Source: Neoroseomonas terrae
GTDB lineage: Bacteria; Pseudomonadota; Alphaproteobacteria; Acetobacterales; Acetobacteraceae
NCBI RefSeq assembly: GCF_018129025.1
Contig: NZ_JAAEDI010000018.1
Span: 1 to 64,000 of the forward strand
Reading direction: 5' to 3'
Length of the DNA stretch: 64,000 nt
Part shown: piece by piece, positions 33,239 to 45,599 of the stretch
Position numbering within the stretch: the stretch's first letter is position 1
Layout: each line of letters starts with the position of its first letter
Made by a program: the position numbers and the translations under genes
Notes under the pieces: generated by a model
Database searches by the model: none
What the model saw: the letters and a program-made list of their open reading frames with translations, nothing else
What the model was told of the DNA's origin: nothing

Positions 33239-34180
33239 TTATGCTAGCGGCGGATGCGTCGACCACCAATGCCGCGCGATGTCGGCGCGGCGACAAATCC
33301 AGACATCCTTCTCGCGCGCCACCCGCGCCAGGAAGCGTTGCAGCGCCGCCGCACGGCCCGGGCGGCCGACGAGGCGGCAATGCAGCCCGACCGACATCAT
33401 CTTCGGCTGGCCGGCGCGGCCTTCGGCCAGCAGCACCTCGAAGGCATCCGTCAGATGGCGTTCCCAGCCGGCCGGCTCGCCGAAGCCGGGCGGCACCGCA
33501 TACTTCATGTCGTTGTTGTCAAGCGTGTAGGGAATGACGAGATGCGGCTTGCCAGCCGCCGTCACGTAATGCGGCAGATCGTCATCATAGGCATCGGAAT
33601 CGTAGAGGAAGCCGCCATGCTCGGCGACCAGCCGCCGCGTGTTGGGGCTGATGCGGCCGGTGTACCAGCCGACGGGGCGCGTGCCGGTCAGACGCTCGAT
33701 CGTCTCGACGCAGCGGGCGATCTCGGCGCGCTCCGTCGCCTCGTCCATCGTGTGGTAGTCGATCCACCGCCAAGCGTGGGAAGCGACCTCATGACCCGCC
33801 GCGGCAAAGGCGCGCGCGGCATCTGGGTTCAGTTCCAGCGCCCGGCCGACGCCATAGACGGTCAGCGGGAAGCTATGCGCGGCGAACGCGCGCAGTACGC
33901 GCCACACGCCGGCTCGCGCGCCGTAGTCGAACTGGGATTCCACGGTCCGGTTGCGCTCGCCGAGGATGGGCGAGCCACCCGGCACCTCATGCAGGTACAG
34001 CTCGCTGCCGGGATCGTCGTTGAGAACCGTGTTCTCTCCGCCTTCCTCGTAGTTCAGCACGAAGGATAGGGCGAGCTTCGCGCCGTTCGGCCACTTCGGG
34101 TCGGGCGGCGTCGGGCCGTATCCCAAAAAGTCGCGCGGATAGTCGGTTTCGGCGGCGAGGAGGTGGGGATGGTCCGGCAT
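33239..34180 (-). CDS. PuuE-like polysaccharide deacetylase-family hydrolase (allantoinase type)
   Basis: This 313-residue protein starts 'MPDHPHLLAAETDYPRDFLG' and has the NodB-fold motifs 'LSFVLNYEEGGENTVLNDD', 'AAAGHEVASHAWRWIDYHTM' (metal-binding His) and 'GHEVASH'. The closest named relatives are PuuE allantoinases of purine catabolism, which hydrolyse allantoin to allantoate. No other urate-pathway gene is visible in the window, so the substrate is uncertain. Start ATG 34180 is chosen over a longer frame lacking support. Confidence 0.82.
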   Translation of the reverse strand: MPDHPHLLAAETDYPRDFLGYGPTPPDPKWPNGAKLALSFVLNYEEGGENTVLNDDPGSELYLHEVPGGSPILGERNRTVESQFDYGARAGVWRVLRAFAAHSFPLTVYGVGRALELNPDAARAFAAAGHEVASHAWRWIDYHTMDEATERAEIARCVETIERLTGTRPVGWYTGRISPNTRRLVAEHGGFLYDSDAYDDDLPHYVTAAGKPHLVIPYTLDNNDMKYAVPPGFGEPAGWERHLTDAFEVLLAEGRAGQPKMMSVGLHCRLVGRPGRAAALQRFLARVAREKDVWICRRADIARHWWSTHPPLA

Positions 34181-34259
34181 GCTCGGCCTTCGCGTCTGGG
34201 TCGGGCCAGGATGCCAGGGTGGCCGGGCGGTGCGAAGTCTCGCGCCGCCCGGCGTGGGC

Positions 34260-35594
34260 TCAGGCCGCCAGGGGCCGCCGGAGCGACCGCGCCCGCACCG
34301 CCCAGCCCTGCGCCACGGGGCTGCCCTCCTTCGCCGCCAGACGCTCGGCGACCATCGCATCGGCCATGCGGGCGTCGCCCGCGCGGATCGCCGCCTCGCA
34401 CAGCGTCCAGGAGAGGACGTCGCGCTGGGCATGGCTGCCGCCAAAGCGGTTGGCGATGCCGCGCGCCGGCAGGATGTGGCGCACCGCCCCGGCGTAGTCG
34501 CCCTGGCCGAACGCCATCAGGCCGCGCGCCAGCGGCAGCCCGACATCACGCGACATCATCGCATTGGTGCCGGTGCCGACGGCGGCGCGTTCCAGCGTCT
34601 CGACGACCGCCAGCTGCGCCGTGCGATCGCCGGTTCCGACGAAGGCCATCATCGCGTGCACGTCGTTGAAGGCGTAGACGCCGTGGCCGATCCGGTCGGT
34701 CCAGCGAGGCGACACCTGCGACCAACGCTCGCCCACGTCGTGCCCCAGTACCCACAGCCTCCAGAGCAGCGCCGAGCCGTCGATGGCCTCCAGCGCCTGG
34801 CCGAAGCCGCCGGCGGAGACGCGCTCGTCAAACAGCCGCAACGCACCGGCAATGTCGCCCTGGTCGATGCAGAACAGCGCGACGTGCCACCAGTTGTGGA
34901 AAGCGAACAGGCTGTCCGGCGACCAACCGGGTGCCGTCGCCTGCATGAAGGCCGCGCCTTCCGCCGCACGTCCCTGCATCTCCATCACATGCGCCACGGC
35001 ATGCGCGGCCCAGCCGTCGCGCGGGTCGATCGCCACCGCCTCGCGCCCTGCGGCCTCCGCCCCTGCAAAATCGGCACACTCCTCCAGCCCGAAGGCGTGC
35101 ATGCCGAGCAGGTAGCCATGCCCCGGCATGCCGCGCTGCCAGTGCGGCATCACGCGCGCGACGCGGTCGCGCAGCATCTGCGACTGGCCGAGGAAGAAAT
35201 CGCCGAGTTGCGCGAACTGCACGGCCAGCAGGTCGGTGGGATGCGCGATGGCGATGCCGGCCCAGGTCTCGGTCGCCGCCTGCAGATCCCCATCCGCCCA
35301 GCGCCGCGCCGCGGCGATGTAGGCGCCTTCCCGTGCGTTGGCGCGCGGTGCCAACGCCTCCGCCGCCGCGAGGCTCGATTGCAACTCTGCATCGAAGGTC
35401 TTGTCCGTGGTGGTGGCGAAGATGCCCGCGCGGAACGCATGCGCCATCACGCAGTCAGGCTGCTCGGCCAGCAGGGCGTCGATCTCGGCGACCGGATCGG
35501 CCTGGTAGATATGGAACTTGGCCATCGCGGCATCGAGGCGGCGGGCCGCATCGTCGCTGCATGAGAGGGCATTGCCCCGGATGTCGGTGGTCAT
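34260..35594 (-). CDS. TTC38-like tetratricopeptide repeat protein
   Basis: This 444-residue all-helical protein has repeats recognisable from 'AHAFRAGIFATTTDKTFDAE' onward and the family signature 'DGWAAHAVAHVMEMQGRAAE' followed by 'FHNWWHVALFCIDQGDIAGA'. These match the TPR-repeat 38 (TTC38) family, whose bacterial members are uncharacterised. AAAGGAC precedes ATG 35594. It starts the leftward block of scavenging-type genes; its role there is unknown. Confidence 0.8.
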   Translation of the reverse strand: MTTDIRGNALSCSDDAARRLDAAMAKFHIYQADPVAEIDALLAEQPDCVMAHAFRAGIFATTTDKTFDAELQSSLAAAEALAPRANAREGAYIAAARRWADGDLQAATETWAGIAIAHPTDLLAVQFAQLGDFFLGQSQMLRDRVARVMPHWQRGMPGHGYLLGMHAFGLEECADFAGAEAAGREAVAIDPRDGWAAHAVAHVMEMQGRAAEGAAFMQATAPGWSPDSLFAFHNWWHVALFCIDQGDIAGALRLFDERVSAGGFGQALEAIDGSALLWRLWVLGHDVGERWSQVSPRWTDRIGHGVYAFNDVHAMMAFVGTGDRTAQLAVVETLERAAVGTGTNAMMSRDVGLPLARGLMAFGQGDYAGAVRHILPARGIANRFGGSHAQRDVLSWTLCEAAIRAGDARMADAMVAERLAAKEGSPVAQGWAVRARSLRRPLAA

Positions 35595-35790
35595 GGCGGG
35601 TCCTTTCCGTTCAGCGTGACGGGAGGATGTCGCGCCGAAAGGGGCAGGTTCTCTACCCGTCCCATGGTGCAGCGGGCGCGGGTTTTGCGAAATCCGCGAT
35701 TTCAACGGCTTGCGAAGTCTTTGGCTGAGACCGAAGCCGGCACCGGCGATTCAACGCACAAGCAGACTGCACTTGCGGTATAGTCATTTC

Positions 35791-36414
35791 ATGAGCGCGA
35801 CCACCCTCAAGCGGGAGAGCGCCCGCGAACGCATCCTCGACCTGGCGGCTGCGGCGGTCCTGCAGAAGGGATTTGGCGCGACATCGATCGAGGAACTGAT
35901 CGCCGGCGCCGGCATCTCCAAGAGCGGTTTCTTCTATCATTTCTCCGACAAGAACGCGCTGGCCAAGGCGTTGCTGGAACGCTCGATGGAGCGCGACCGC
36001 GAGCTTCTCGGCGATGTCTTCGCGCGCGCTGACGACCTCGCCGACGATCCGCTGCATGGCTTCCTGGTCGGGCTCAAGATGCTGGCCGAGCAGATGGCCG
36101 AAATGGCCGAGGTCCATCCCGGCTGCATGGTCGCCTCGATCTGCTACCAGGAACAGTTGTTCGACCGCGAGATCGTCGCCATGAACCGCGCGTCGGTCCT
36201 GGAGTGGCGCCAGTATTTCCGGGCGCGGCTGGATGTCATCGCGGCGCGCTACCCGCCGCGGATTGCCGCAGACCTCGACGGCCTGGCGGACATGCTCTCG
36301 GTCGTTATCGATGGCGGGATCACCATGTCCAAGGTGACGCGGGACGCCTCAATCCTGGCGCAGCAGGTGGCGCTGTATCGCGCCTTCATCCGCGCGATCT
36401 TCCTCGGCACATAA
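35791..36414 (+). CDS. TetR/AcrR-family transcriptional regulator
   Basis: This 207-residue repressor has the TetR helix-turn-helix 'GFGATSIEELIAGAGISKSG' plus 'FFYHFSDKNALAKALL' at about residues 28-63 and a ligand-binding C-terminal half. It is divergent from the TTC38-like gene, which it may control. The box TATAGT at 35779-35784 is only 7 bp before ATG 35791, so the message may be leaderless; no Shine-Dalgarno is present. A shared terminator separates it from ilvC. Confidence 0.88.
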   Translation: MSATTLKRESARERILDLAAAAVLQKGFGATSIEELIAGAGISKSGFFYHFSDKNALAKALLERSMERDRELLGDVFARADDLADDPLHGFLVGLKMLAEQMAEMAEVHPGCMVASICYQEQLFDREIVAMNRASVLEWRQYFRARLDVIAARYPPRIAADLDGLADMLSVVIDGGITMSKVTRDASILAQQVALYRAFIRAIFLGT

Positions 36415-36419
36415 GCGAA

Positions 36420-36447
36420 GGGCGCCGAGGGTTTCCCCCCGGCGCCC
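36420..36447. terminator. Terminator hairpin between convergent tetR-type gene and ilvC
   Basis: GGGCGCCG and CGGCGCCC pair perfectly, with inner GGG/CCC pairing and a TTTC loop, in the 59-bp gap between two convergent genes. No long T tract is present, but the placement fits a bidirectional terminator. Confidence 0.65.
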
Positions 36448-36473
36448 CTAATGCATCCGCGCTGCGGCGCGGC

Positions 36474-38037
<1,564 letters not shown>

Positions 38038-38049
38038 GATACGCGCCCC

Positions 38050-39849
38050 TCAGACCAGGACCTTGCCTTCGTCCGTGACGCCGGCAACGCCGCCCTCCTG
38101 ATCCGGACCCAGGATCATCTCGTTATGGGCGGCGCCGGAGGGGATCATCGGAAAGCAGTTCTCATCCTTGGCCACCGCGATATCCGCGATGACGGGTCCG
38201 GGGTGGGCGATCATCTCGCGGATGCCGGCATCGAGGTCGGCCGGGTCGGTCACGCGGATGCCTTTTGCATGGAAGCTCTCCGCGAGCTTCACGAAGTCGG
38301 GCAGCGCGGCGGAGTAGCTCTCGGAATACCGCCCGCCATGCAGCAATTCCTGCCACTGGCGCACCATGCCCATGTATTCGTTGTTCAGGATGAACACCTT
38401 CACCGGCAGGCGATACTGCGCCAGCGTGCCCATCTCCTGGATGTTCATCAGGATCGAGGCCTCGCCAGCGATGTCGATGCAGAGCGCATCGGGATGCGCG
38501 ATCTGCACGCCCATCGCTGCCGGCAGGCCGTAGCCCATCGTGCCGAGGCCGCCCGACGTCATCCAGCGGTTCGGCTTCTGGAAGCCGAAATACTGCGCGG
38601 CCCACATCTGGTGCTGGCCGACCTCGGTGCTGATGAAGGTCTCGCGGCCAAGCTCGCGGGTAATCTCGTACAGCCGCTTCACCGCGTGCTGCGGCTTGAT
38701 GATCTTGCCTTCCTGGCGATAGCGCAGGCAGTCGATGCCGCGCCATTCGTCGATCCGGCGCCACCAGGTGGTCAGCGCCGCCTTGTCCTGCGCCGCGCCG
38801 TCTTCCTTCCACGCCGCGATCAGCGCAGCCAACACGCGGCCGGCATCGCCCACGATCGGCACCTCGACCGGCACGTTCTTGTTGATCGAGGACGGGTCGA
38901 TATCCGCGTGGATCTTCTTCGAATTCGGCGAGAAGGCGTTCAGCCGCCCCGTCACACGATCATCGAAGCGTGCGCCGATGTTCAGCATGACGTCGCAATC
39001 ATGCATGGCGAGGTTCGCCTCGTAGGTCCCGTGCATCCCCAGCATGCCAACGAACTGCTTGTCGTCGGCCGGGAAGGCGCCAAGCCCCATCAGCGTGTTC
39101 GTGCAGGGAAAGCCCGTCATGTGCACGAAATCGGCGAGCAGCCGCGATGCCTCGGGCCCGGCGTTGATCACGCCGCCGCCGGCATAGACGATTGGCTTCT
39201 TCGCATGCTTCAGCAGCGCGATCGCCTTGCGGATCTGCTCGGCATCCGGCTCGGTCTGCGGGCGGTAGGAACGGTGCTCGGTCTTCGGCGCCTCAGTATA
39301 GGGCGCCTTGTTGATCAGGATGTCCTTCGGCAGGTCGATCACCACCGGGCCGGGACGGCCGGACTTCGCGACGTAGAAGGCCTCATGCACCACGCGGGCG
39401 AGGTCGGCCGACTTCTTGACCAGGTAGTTATGCTTGGTCGCCGGGCGCGTGATGCCGGTGGTGTCGGCTTCCTGGAACGCGTCGTTGCCGATCAGATGCG
39501 TCGGCACCTGACCGGTCAGGCAGACGATCGGGATGCTGTCCAGCAGCGCATCCACCAGCCCCGTCACGGCGTTCGTGGCACCGGGGCCGGACGTCACCAG
39601 CACGCAGCCCACCTTGCCGGTCGAGCGCGCATAGCCCTCGGCCGCATGCACCGCGGCCTGCTCGTGCCGCACCAGGATGTGGCGGATCGCGTTCTGGTTG
39701 AAGATGGCGTCGTAGATCGGCAGGACCGCGCCGCCCGGATAGCCGAAGATGACCTCGACGCCGTTGTCCTTCAGCGCGCGCAGGACGACCTCGGCGCCTG
39801 ACATCGTCAGGGCGGCTTCGGTGCTGGCGGGCTTCGTGGCGGCGGACAT
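38050..39849 (-). CDS. ilvB: Acetolactate synthase large (catalytic) subunit
   Basis: This 599-residue thiamine-diphosphate enzyme condenses pyruvate (or pyruvate with 2-ketobutyrate). It has the N-terminal Pyr domain with 'GYPGGAVLPIYDAI' and the catalytic Glu in 'RHEQAAVHAAEGYARSTGKV', a FAD-binding middle domain, and the PP domain with 'GDASILMNIQEMGT'-like 'GEASILMNIQEMGTLAQYRL'. Here the usual GD of the ThDP motif is G-E, a point to check. ATG 39849 follows GAGGAAAG. First gene of ilvBNC. Confidence 0.95.
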   Translation of the reverse strand: MSAATKPASTEAALTMSGAEVVLRALKDNGVEVIFGYPGGAVLPIYDAIFNQNAIRHILVRHEQAAVHAAEGYARSTGKVGCVLVTSGPGATNAVTGLVDALLDSIPIVCLTGQVPTHLIGNDAFQEADTTGITRPATKHNYLVKKSADLARVVHEAFYVAKSGRPGPVVIDLPKDILINKAPYTEAPKTEHRSYRPQTEPDAEQIRKAIALLKHAKKPIVYAGGGVINAGPEASRLLADFVHMTGFPCTNTLMGLGAFPADDKQFVGMLGMHGTYEANLAMHDCDVMLNIGARFDDRVTGRLNAFSPNSKKIHADIDPSSINKNVPVEVPIVGDAGRVLAALIAAWKEDGAAQDKAALTTWWRRIDEWRGIDCLRYRQEGKIIKPQHAVKRLYEITRELGRETFISTEVGQHQMWAAQYFGFQKPNRWMTSGGLGTMGYGLPAAMGVQIAHPDALCIDIAGEASILMNIQEMGTLAQYRLPVKVFILNNEYMGMVRQWQELLHGGRYSESYSAALPDFVKLAESFHAKGIRVTDPADLDAGIREMIAHPGPVIADIAVAKDENCFPMIPSGAAHNEMILGPDQEGGVAGVTDEGKVLV

Positions 39850-39938
39850 CGGGTGTGATCTTTCCTCGTGGCGTAGCATCGCCCGGCGGGACGATCCCGG
39901 GGGCGAGGCGGGGCTCTTAGACCCCTCGCTGCGGCGCG

Positions 39939-40904
39939 TCAACGCATCCGATCAACAAACGCGAAAATATCGGCCGCCAAACTTTCCGAAAATTGCGTAT
40001 CACCCGCGATACGCGCATGGATCGTATGCGTTCGCGACACATCGGCGAGTGCATGATGCCGGAACCAAGTCGCCTGTCGCTTGGTATATTGCCCGGTGTT
40101 GAGGATCGCACGTTCCGACGCCGCCGCCGCCGTCATCCGCCCCGCCAGCATGGCGGCCAGTTCCGGCACGCCATGGGCGCGCATGGCCGGCAGTGCGGGG
40201 TTCAGGCCCTGCGCGACCAGGGCGCGCACCTCATCCACCGCCCCGCCGCCCAGCATCGTCGCCCAGCGCGCCGCGATCGCCGAGCGCAGCGCCTCCCGGG
40301 GCGGGTCGATCAGGATGGCGGCGAAGCACCACGGTGCCGGCCCGGTGCCGCCACCCGCCTGCCAGGACGCCAGCCCCCTGCCCGTCCCGCGCCAGACCTC
40401 CCAGGCGCGAGCGAGGCGTTGGCTGTCGGAAGGCCGCAGTCGCGCCGCCGTCCCGGGATCCTCCGCGAGCAGCCGGGCGTGCAACACCGCCGGCCCGCCC
40501 TCGGCCAGAAGCCGTCGCGCTTCCTCCCGCGCCGCCTCCGGGATGGCCGGGATGTCAGACAGGCCCTGCGTCAGGGACGAGAAATACATGCCCGTACCGC
40601 CGCACAGGATCGGCAGCCGCCCCGCCGCACGCGCCGCCGCCATGGCGGCCAGCGCCTCGCCGCGCCACCACGCCACGCTGGCCGCTTCAGCCGCCGGCCG
40701 CACGCCGTACAGCGCATGCGGCGCCCGCGCCTCCTCCTCGGGTGTCGGGCGGGCGGTGATGACGCGCAGCTCGCGATAGAGCTGCATGCTGTCGGCGTTG
40801 ATCACCACCCCGCCGACGCGTTCGGCCAGCGCCAGCGCCAGTGCCGACTTGCCGCTCGTCGTCGGTCCGGCCACCAGCAGCGCGGGCGGTTGATCCCCGG
40901 TCAT
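39939..40904 (-). CDS. miaA: tRNA dimethylallyltransferase
   Basis: This 321-residue enzyme adds the dimethylallyl group to A37 of tRNAs that read UNN codons. It has the P-loop 'GPTTSGKS' (13-20), 'NADSMQLYRELRVITARPTP' and 'GGTGMYFSSLTQGLSDIP'. The C-terminal 'ILNTGQYTKRQATWFRHH' fits the family. It ends about 90 bp before the ilvB start and is divergent from serB, separated by only 23 bp. Confidence 0.93.
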   Translation of the reverse strand: MTGDQPPALLVAGPTTSGKSALALALAERVGGVVINADSMQLYRELRVITARPTPEEEARAPHALYGVRPAAEAASVAWWRGEALAAMAAARAAGRLPILCGGTGMYFSSLTQGLSDIPAIPEAAREEARRLLAEGGPAVLHARLLAEDPGTAARLRPSDSQRLARAWEVWRGTGRGLASWQAGGGTGPAPWCFAAILIDPPREALRSAIAARWATMLGGGAVDEVRALVAQGLNPALPAMRAHGVPELAAMLAGRMTAAAASERAILNTGQYTKRQATWFRHHALADVSRTHTIHARIAGDTQFSESLAADIFAFVDRMR

Positions 40905-40927
40905 CGCACGGGCATACCGCGCCGCGC

Positions 40928-41821
40928 ATGGACCATGTTCTGACCCTGGTCGCCCCGCGCGGCGGCCTTGCCACCACCGCGCTGCAGGCAGCGCGCGATG
41001 CGCTCGCCACCATCGGCGCCACGGCGGGCACGCCCGACTGGCTTTCCGCGGATGAAGCGGCCGACCTGCCCTTCGCCGGCCTCGCCGCCGACCAGGCTGA
41101 GGCCGCGGCGCGCGCCGCGCTGGACGGCCAGCCCATCGACCTCATCGCCCAGGCCACGACCGGCCGGCGCAAGCGCCTGCTGATCGCCGACATGGACAGC
41201 ACCATCGTCACGTCCGAGACGCTGGACGAACTCGCCGGCCAAGCCGGCATCAAGGACCAGATCGCCGCCATCACGAAGCGCGCCATGAATGGCGAGCTGA
41301 ACTTCGAGGACGCGCTGCGCGAGCGCGTCGGCAGGCTGAAGGGCCTCGGCGTCGATGCCCTGGACCGCACCTGGGCCGAGACCGTGCTGATGCCCGGCGC
41401 GCGCGAACTGGTCGCGACGATGCGCGCCAACGGCGCCCGCTGCGCGCTGGTCTCCGGCGGCTTCACCTTCTTCACCGGCCGCGTCGCCGCGCTGGTCGGG
41501 TTCCACGAACACCACTCGAACACGCTCCTCGAGGAAGACGGACGTCTCACCGGCCATGTCGCCGAGCCGATCCTCGGGCGCAATGCCAAACTCGCGACGC
41601 TCAAGCGATTGGCGGCTGAAGAAGGCATCGGCCTCGACGCGACGCTGGCCGTGGGCGACGGCGCCAACGACCTCGACATGATCCAGGCGGCGGGCCTTGG
41701 CGTCGCATATCATGCGAAGCCCGTCGTGGCCGCGGCGGCGCGGGCGCGGGTGGAGCACACCGATCTCCGCGCGCTGCTGTTCGCCCAGGGCTATCGCGGC
41801 GCGGCGTTCGCCGGCGTCTGA
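40928..41821 (+). CDS. serB: Phosphoserine phosphatase
   Basis: This 297-residue HAD-family enzyme hydrolyses phosphoserine to serine in the last step of serine synthesis. It has an N-terminal ACT-like region (about 1-75), the catalytic 'ADMDSTIV' with D88 and D90, 'SGGFTFFTG' and 'AVGDGANDLDMIQAAGLGVA'. ATG 40928 is very close to the miaA start and has no clear Shine-Dalgarno; CATACC 10 nt before the ATG would give a leaderless message. The 3' end overlaps the next convergent gene by 31 bp. Confidence 0.93.
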   Translation: MDHVLTLVAPRGGLATTALQAARDALATIGATAGTPDWLSADEAADLPFAGLAADQAEAAARAALDGQPIDLIAQATTGRRKRLLIADMDSTIVTSETLDELAGQAGIKDQIAAITKRAMNGELNFEDALRERVGRLKGLGVDALDRTWAETVLMPGARELVATMRANGARCALVSGGFTFFTGRVAALVGFHEHHSNTLLEEDGRLTGHVAEPILGRNAKLATLKRLAAEEGIGLDATLAVGDGANDLDMIQAAGLGVAYHAKPVVAAAARARVEHTDLRALLFAQGYRGAAFAGV

Positions 41822-43479
41822 CCATGCCAGCCGGGCGCGAGCACCCAGCGCCCGTCAAACTGCCCGAGCATGTCCCGCTCGGGGTCCATGCTGTCGCGCG
41901 CCAGGGCGAGAGATCGCTCATCGCCCAGCACGTAGAAGGTTCGGGGCTCATAAAAGCCGTTGTCGAGTCGCTGCGCGACCACGGCGTTCAGCGCCTCCAC
42001 CGCCCGCGGATCGAGGCGCGCGAGGTACACGGCATCGGTCTGCAGCCCGAGGGTCGCGGCATAGACAGCGACTTCCTCCCAGTTCGGCGCCTGCATGCCT
42101 GTCGGCACGACGCGAACGACGGTGTAGTGCCGGGCCGCTTCCCGCCAGAAGGGGTCGGCGAGGCGTAGCGGCACCTCCGGTGGCTGCGGTGCGAAGTAGT
42201 CGTTCAATCGCGCCAGTCCCGGTCGCAGATCCGCCGCCTGCAGCAGCAGCGCGACGACCAGCACGATGCCCACCCGTCGCCCGCCCAGCCATCCCACCAG
42301 CGCCACGCAGGCACCGAGCAACGCGGCATACAGCACCGGCCAGAAGAAGCGTTCCGACGCGCGCAGCGCATCGGCGTGGGAGACGACCCACGCCGGCAGC
42401 GACAGCACCTCGAATACCTGCCCGCCGATCGCGACGCGGTGCGTGATGGCGATCGCCAGCAGCCCGGCCAGGACCCCCAGGAGAGGCCAGTAGCGGCGCG
42501 ACGGCAGGCAAGGCCGCGCCACCCAAGCGACCAGCCCCAGCGCGAGCACCAGCAGCACGCCGAGGCCTGGGTAGGAGTTCCCGGCCTCCAGATGATCCGC
42601 CGTCTCGATGTCGGGCCATAGGCCGCTCCAGTATCCGCCATCGAAGGGCGCGAGCAGGTCGAGCTGCATCTGCCCGAAGCCGCCCCAAGTGCCGCCGAGG
42701 CCGTCGCTGAGCGCGAAGAAGCCGCTTGCCCACAGCCCGGCAATGCCGGCAACGGGCGCGAGCAGCACTTCCGCCACGAGAGACCAGCCGCGTCGCTCAC
42801 GATCAACCGCCCGCGCCAGCCAGTCGGCCGCCCACAAGGCGCCGACCATCGGCAGGATGTAGGCGTGGATCATCGCCGAGACGGCCATCAGCGCTGCCCA
42901 GGCTAGCAGGCGCCGCAGCCCCGCCCCAGGGACGACGCAAAGCCAGAGTCCCGCCAGCAGCAGGAACTGCCCACCCAAGGCGAAATGCCCGCCCAGGCGC
43001 GCCAGCAGCAGCGGCTGAAGCACGAACAGACCCGCCCCCGCCAGCCGCGCCAGCGAGTCGGCCGTCGCCCGCCCGATCAGCGCCCAGGCGATCAGCGCCT
43101 GCAACGCCCCGCAGGCGTAGATCCAGAGGCCCCAATACTGATCGACCTGGACGACGGGCTGCAGCGCCTTGAAGGCGAAGGCCAGCAGCGGGATCGAATC
43201 GGAATAGAAGATCGAAGAAGCGAGCTCCATTCCCCAGCCCGGATTGCTCCCTGGCGGCCAGTGCCAAGCATCCCGCGCGAAGGTGGTCCAGCCGAGCCAA
43301 TACTGCACGGGGTCAGGGCCGATGCGACCCGACAGCATCCAGCCGGTATCGGATGGCGGCAGGATATGGCCGCCGAAGGTGACATAGATGACGAACGCGC
43401 CGAGGGCGGCCGCCGCCGTTCCCCCGATCCATGCGGCAAGGCCGACGGGCGTCGGATCGGGTTCGGTCGGACGCATCAC
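41791..43479 (-). CDS. DUF6311-family polytopic membrane protein
   Basis: This 562-residue protein has about 10-11 membrane helices in the first 420 residues and a soluble C-terminal part with 'DPFWREAARHYTVVRVVPTG'. The periplasmic motif 'GWMLSGRIGPDPVQYWLGWT' and 'LGWTTFARDAWHWPPGSNPG' ('F..D.WH.PPG.NP..G') marks DUF6311, thought to be related to glycosyltransferase-like (GT-C) membrane proteins. Its substrate is unknown. It ends inside the 3' end of serB. Confidence 0.8.
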   Translation of the reverse strand: MMRPTEPDPTPVGLAAWIGGTAAAALGAFVIYVTFGGHILPPSDTGWMLSGRIGPDPVQYWLGWTTFARDAWHWPPGSNPGWGMELASSIFYSDSIPLLAFAFKALQPVVQVDQYWGLWIYACGALQALIAWALIGRATADSLARLAGAGLFVLQPLLLARLGGHFALGGQFLLLAGLWLCVVPGAGLRRLLAWAALMAVSAMIHAYILPMVGALWAADWLARAVDRERRGWSLVAEVLLAPVAGIAGLWASGFFALSDGLGGTWGGFGQMQLDLLAPFDGGYWSGLWPDIETADHLEAGNSYPGLGVLLVLALGLVAWVARPCLPSRRYWPLLGVLAGLLAIAITHRVAIGGQVFEVLSLPAWVVSHADALRASERFFWPVLYAALLGACVALVGWLGGRRVGIVLVVALLLQAADLRPGLARLNDYFAPQPPEVPLRLADPFWREAARHYTVVRVVPTGMQAPNWEEVAVYAATLGLQTDAVYLARLDPRAVEALNAVVAQRLDNGFYEPRTFYVLGDERSLALARDSMDPERDMLGQFDGRWVLAPGWHGQTPANAAPR

Positions 43480-43591
43480 CTTGCCTGTATCATCGCGGCA
43501 GGTGGCGAAACAACGGCAGCGTCAGATGCGGAGATAGCGCGGCTGCGGCGGTTTGACCGGCGGGGACGTCCCGCCCGGTTACCGCACTTCG

Positions 43592-43613
43592 CCAAAGGCC
43601 GAAGGGCCTTTGG
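43592..43613. repeat. REP-like palindrome, copy 1
   Basis: CCAAAGGCC and GGCCTTTGG form a perfect 9-bp stem with a GAAG loop, followed by AAACCGC. The same element with the same flanks occurs twice more at 61960 and 62101, so it is a dispersed extragenic repeat. Confidence 0.75.
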
Positions 43614-43696
43614 AAACCGCGTCGCGATACCGGCGAGGTCTGTAAGGTAGCGGTGGCGAGACCTGCCCCGCACCATTGGCAGGTCACTCGCCCATC

Positions 43697-43719
43697 GGTG
43701 CCCCGCATCGCGGGGCACC
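43697..43719 (-). terminator. Hairpin downstream of htrA
   Basis: GGTGCCCCGC and GCGGGGCACC form a perfect 10-bp stem with a three-base loop about 50 bp after the htrA stop. No T tract follows, so termination is probable but unproven. Confidence 0.5.
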
Positions 43720-43768
43720 CTGGCAGCGTGAAAGCTGGAGCGGAATGTGATCGGCTCCAGCGCCCACC

Positions 43769-45286
<1,518 letters not shown>

Positions 45287-45407
45287 GCGGAATGGTCCCG
45301 GTCGGATGGTGGACAGGAAGGGATGTGGCGATCCGGCCCCGATCCGGAAGCGGTCATCATGCACCGAAATGCCGGGGGGATGCCATGAATGGCCGTTCAA
45401 GCCTTCT

Positions 45408-45599
45408 TCAGGGCTGCAGGGCCCAGGCGAGGCCGACGCCGGCAACCGCCGCCACCAGCCCGCCGAGCCGCAGCCGCTGCTCCGGCGCTTCCGCCAATGC
45501 CCTCAGGGCCCGACGCATCGCGCCGGGCGCAAGGGCATAGGCGATGCCCTCCAGGGCCAGCACGACGGCCACGCCCTGGAGGAGTCCGACCAGCGTCAC
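45408..45599 (-). CDS. DUF2065-family small membrane protein
   Basis: This 63-residue protein has two hydrophobic helices with 'LALEGIAYALAPGAMRRALR' between and after, the pattern of DUF2065 (YjeT-like) proteins that accompany hflC. It starts at GTG 45599, overlapping the hflC TGA. Function unknown; the conserved link with HflKC suggests a role in membrane protein quality control. Confidence 0.85.
   Translation of the reverse strand: MTLVGLLQGVAVVLALEGIAYALAPGAMRRALRALAEAPEQRLRLGGLVAAVAGVGLAWALQP

Larger units (their letters stand above)
43480..43768. other. Intergenic region with palindromic elements
   Basis: No gene is visible in these 289 bp between the divergently placed DUF6311 start and the htrA stop. 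They contain a REP-like hairpin (43592-43613), a GGCGGG/CCCGCC palindrome near 43560-43576, and a 10-bp perfect hairpin (43697-43719) downstream of htrA. Confidence 0.6.
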
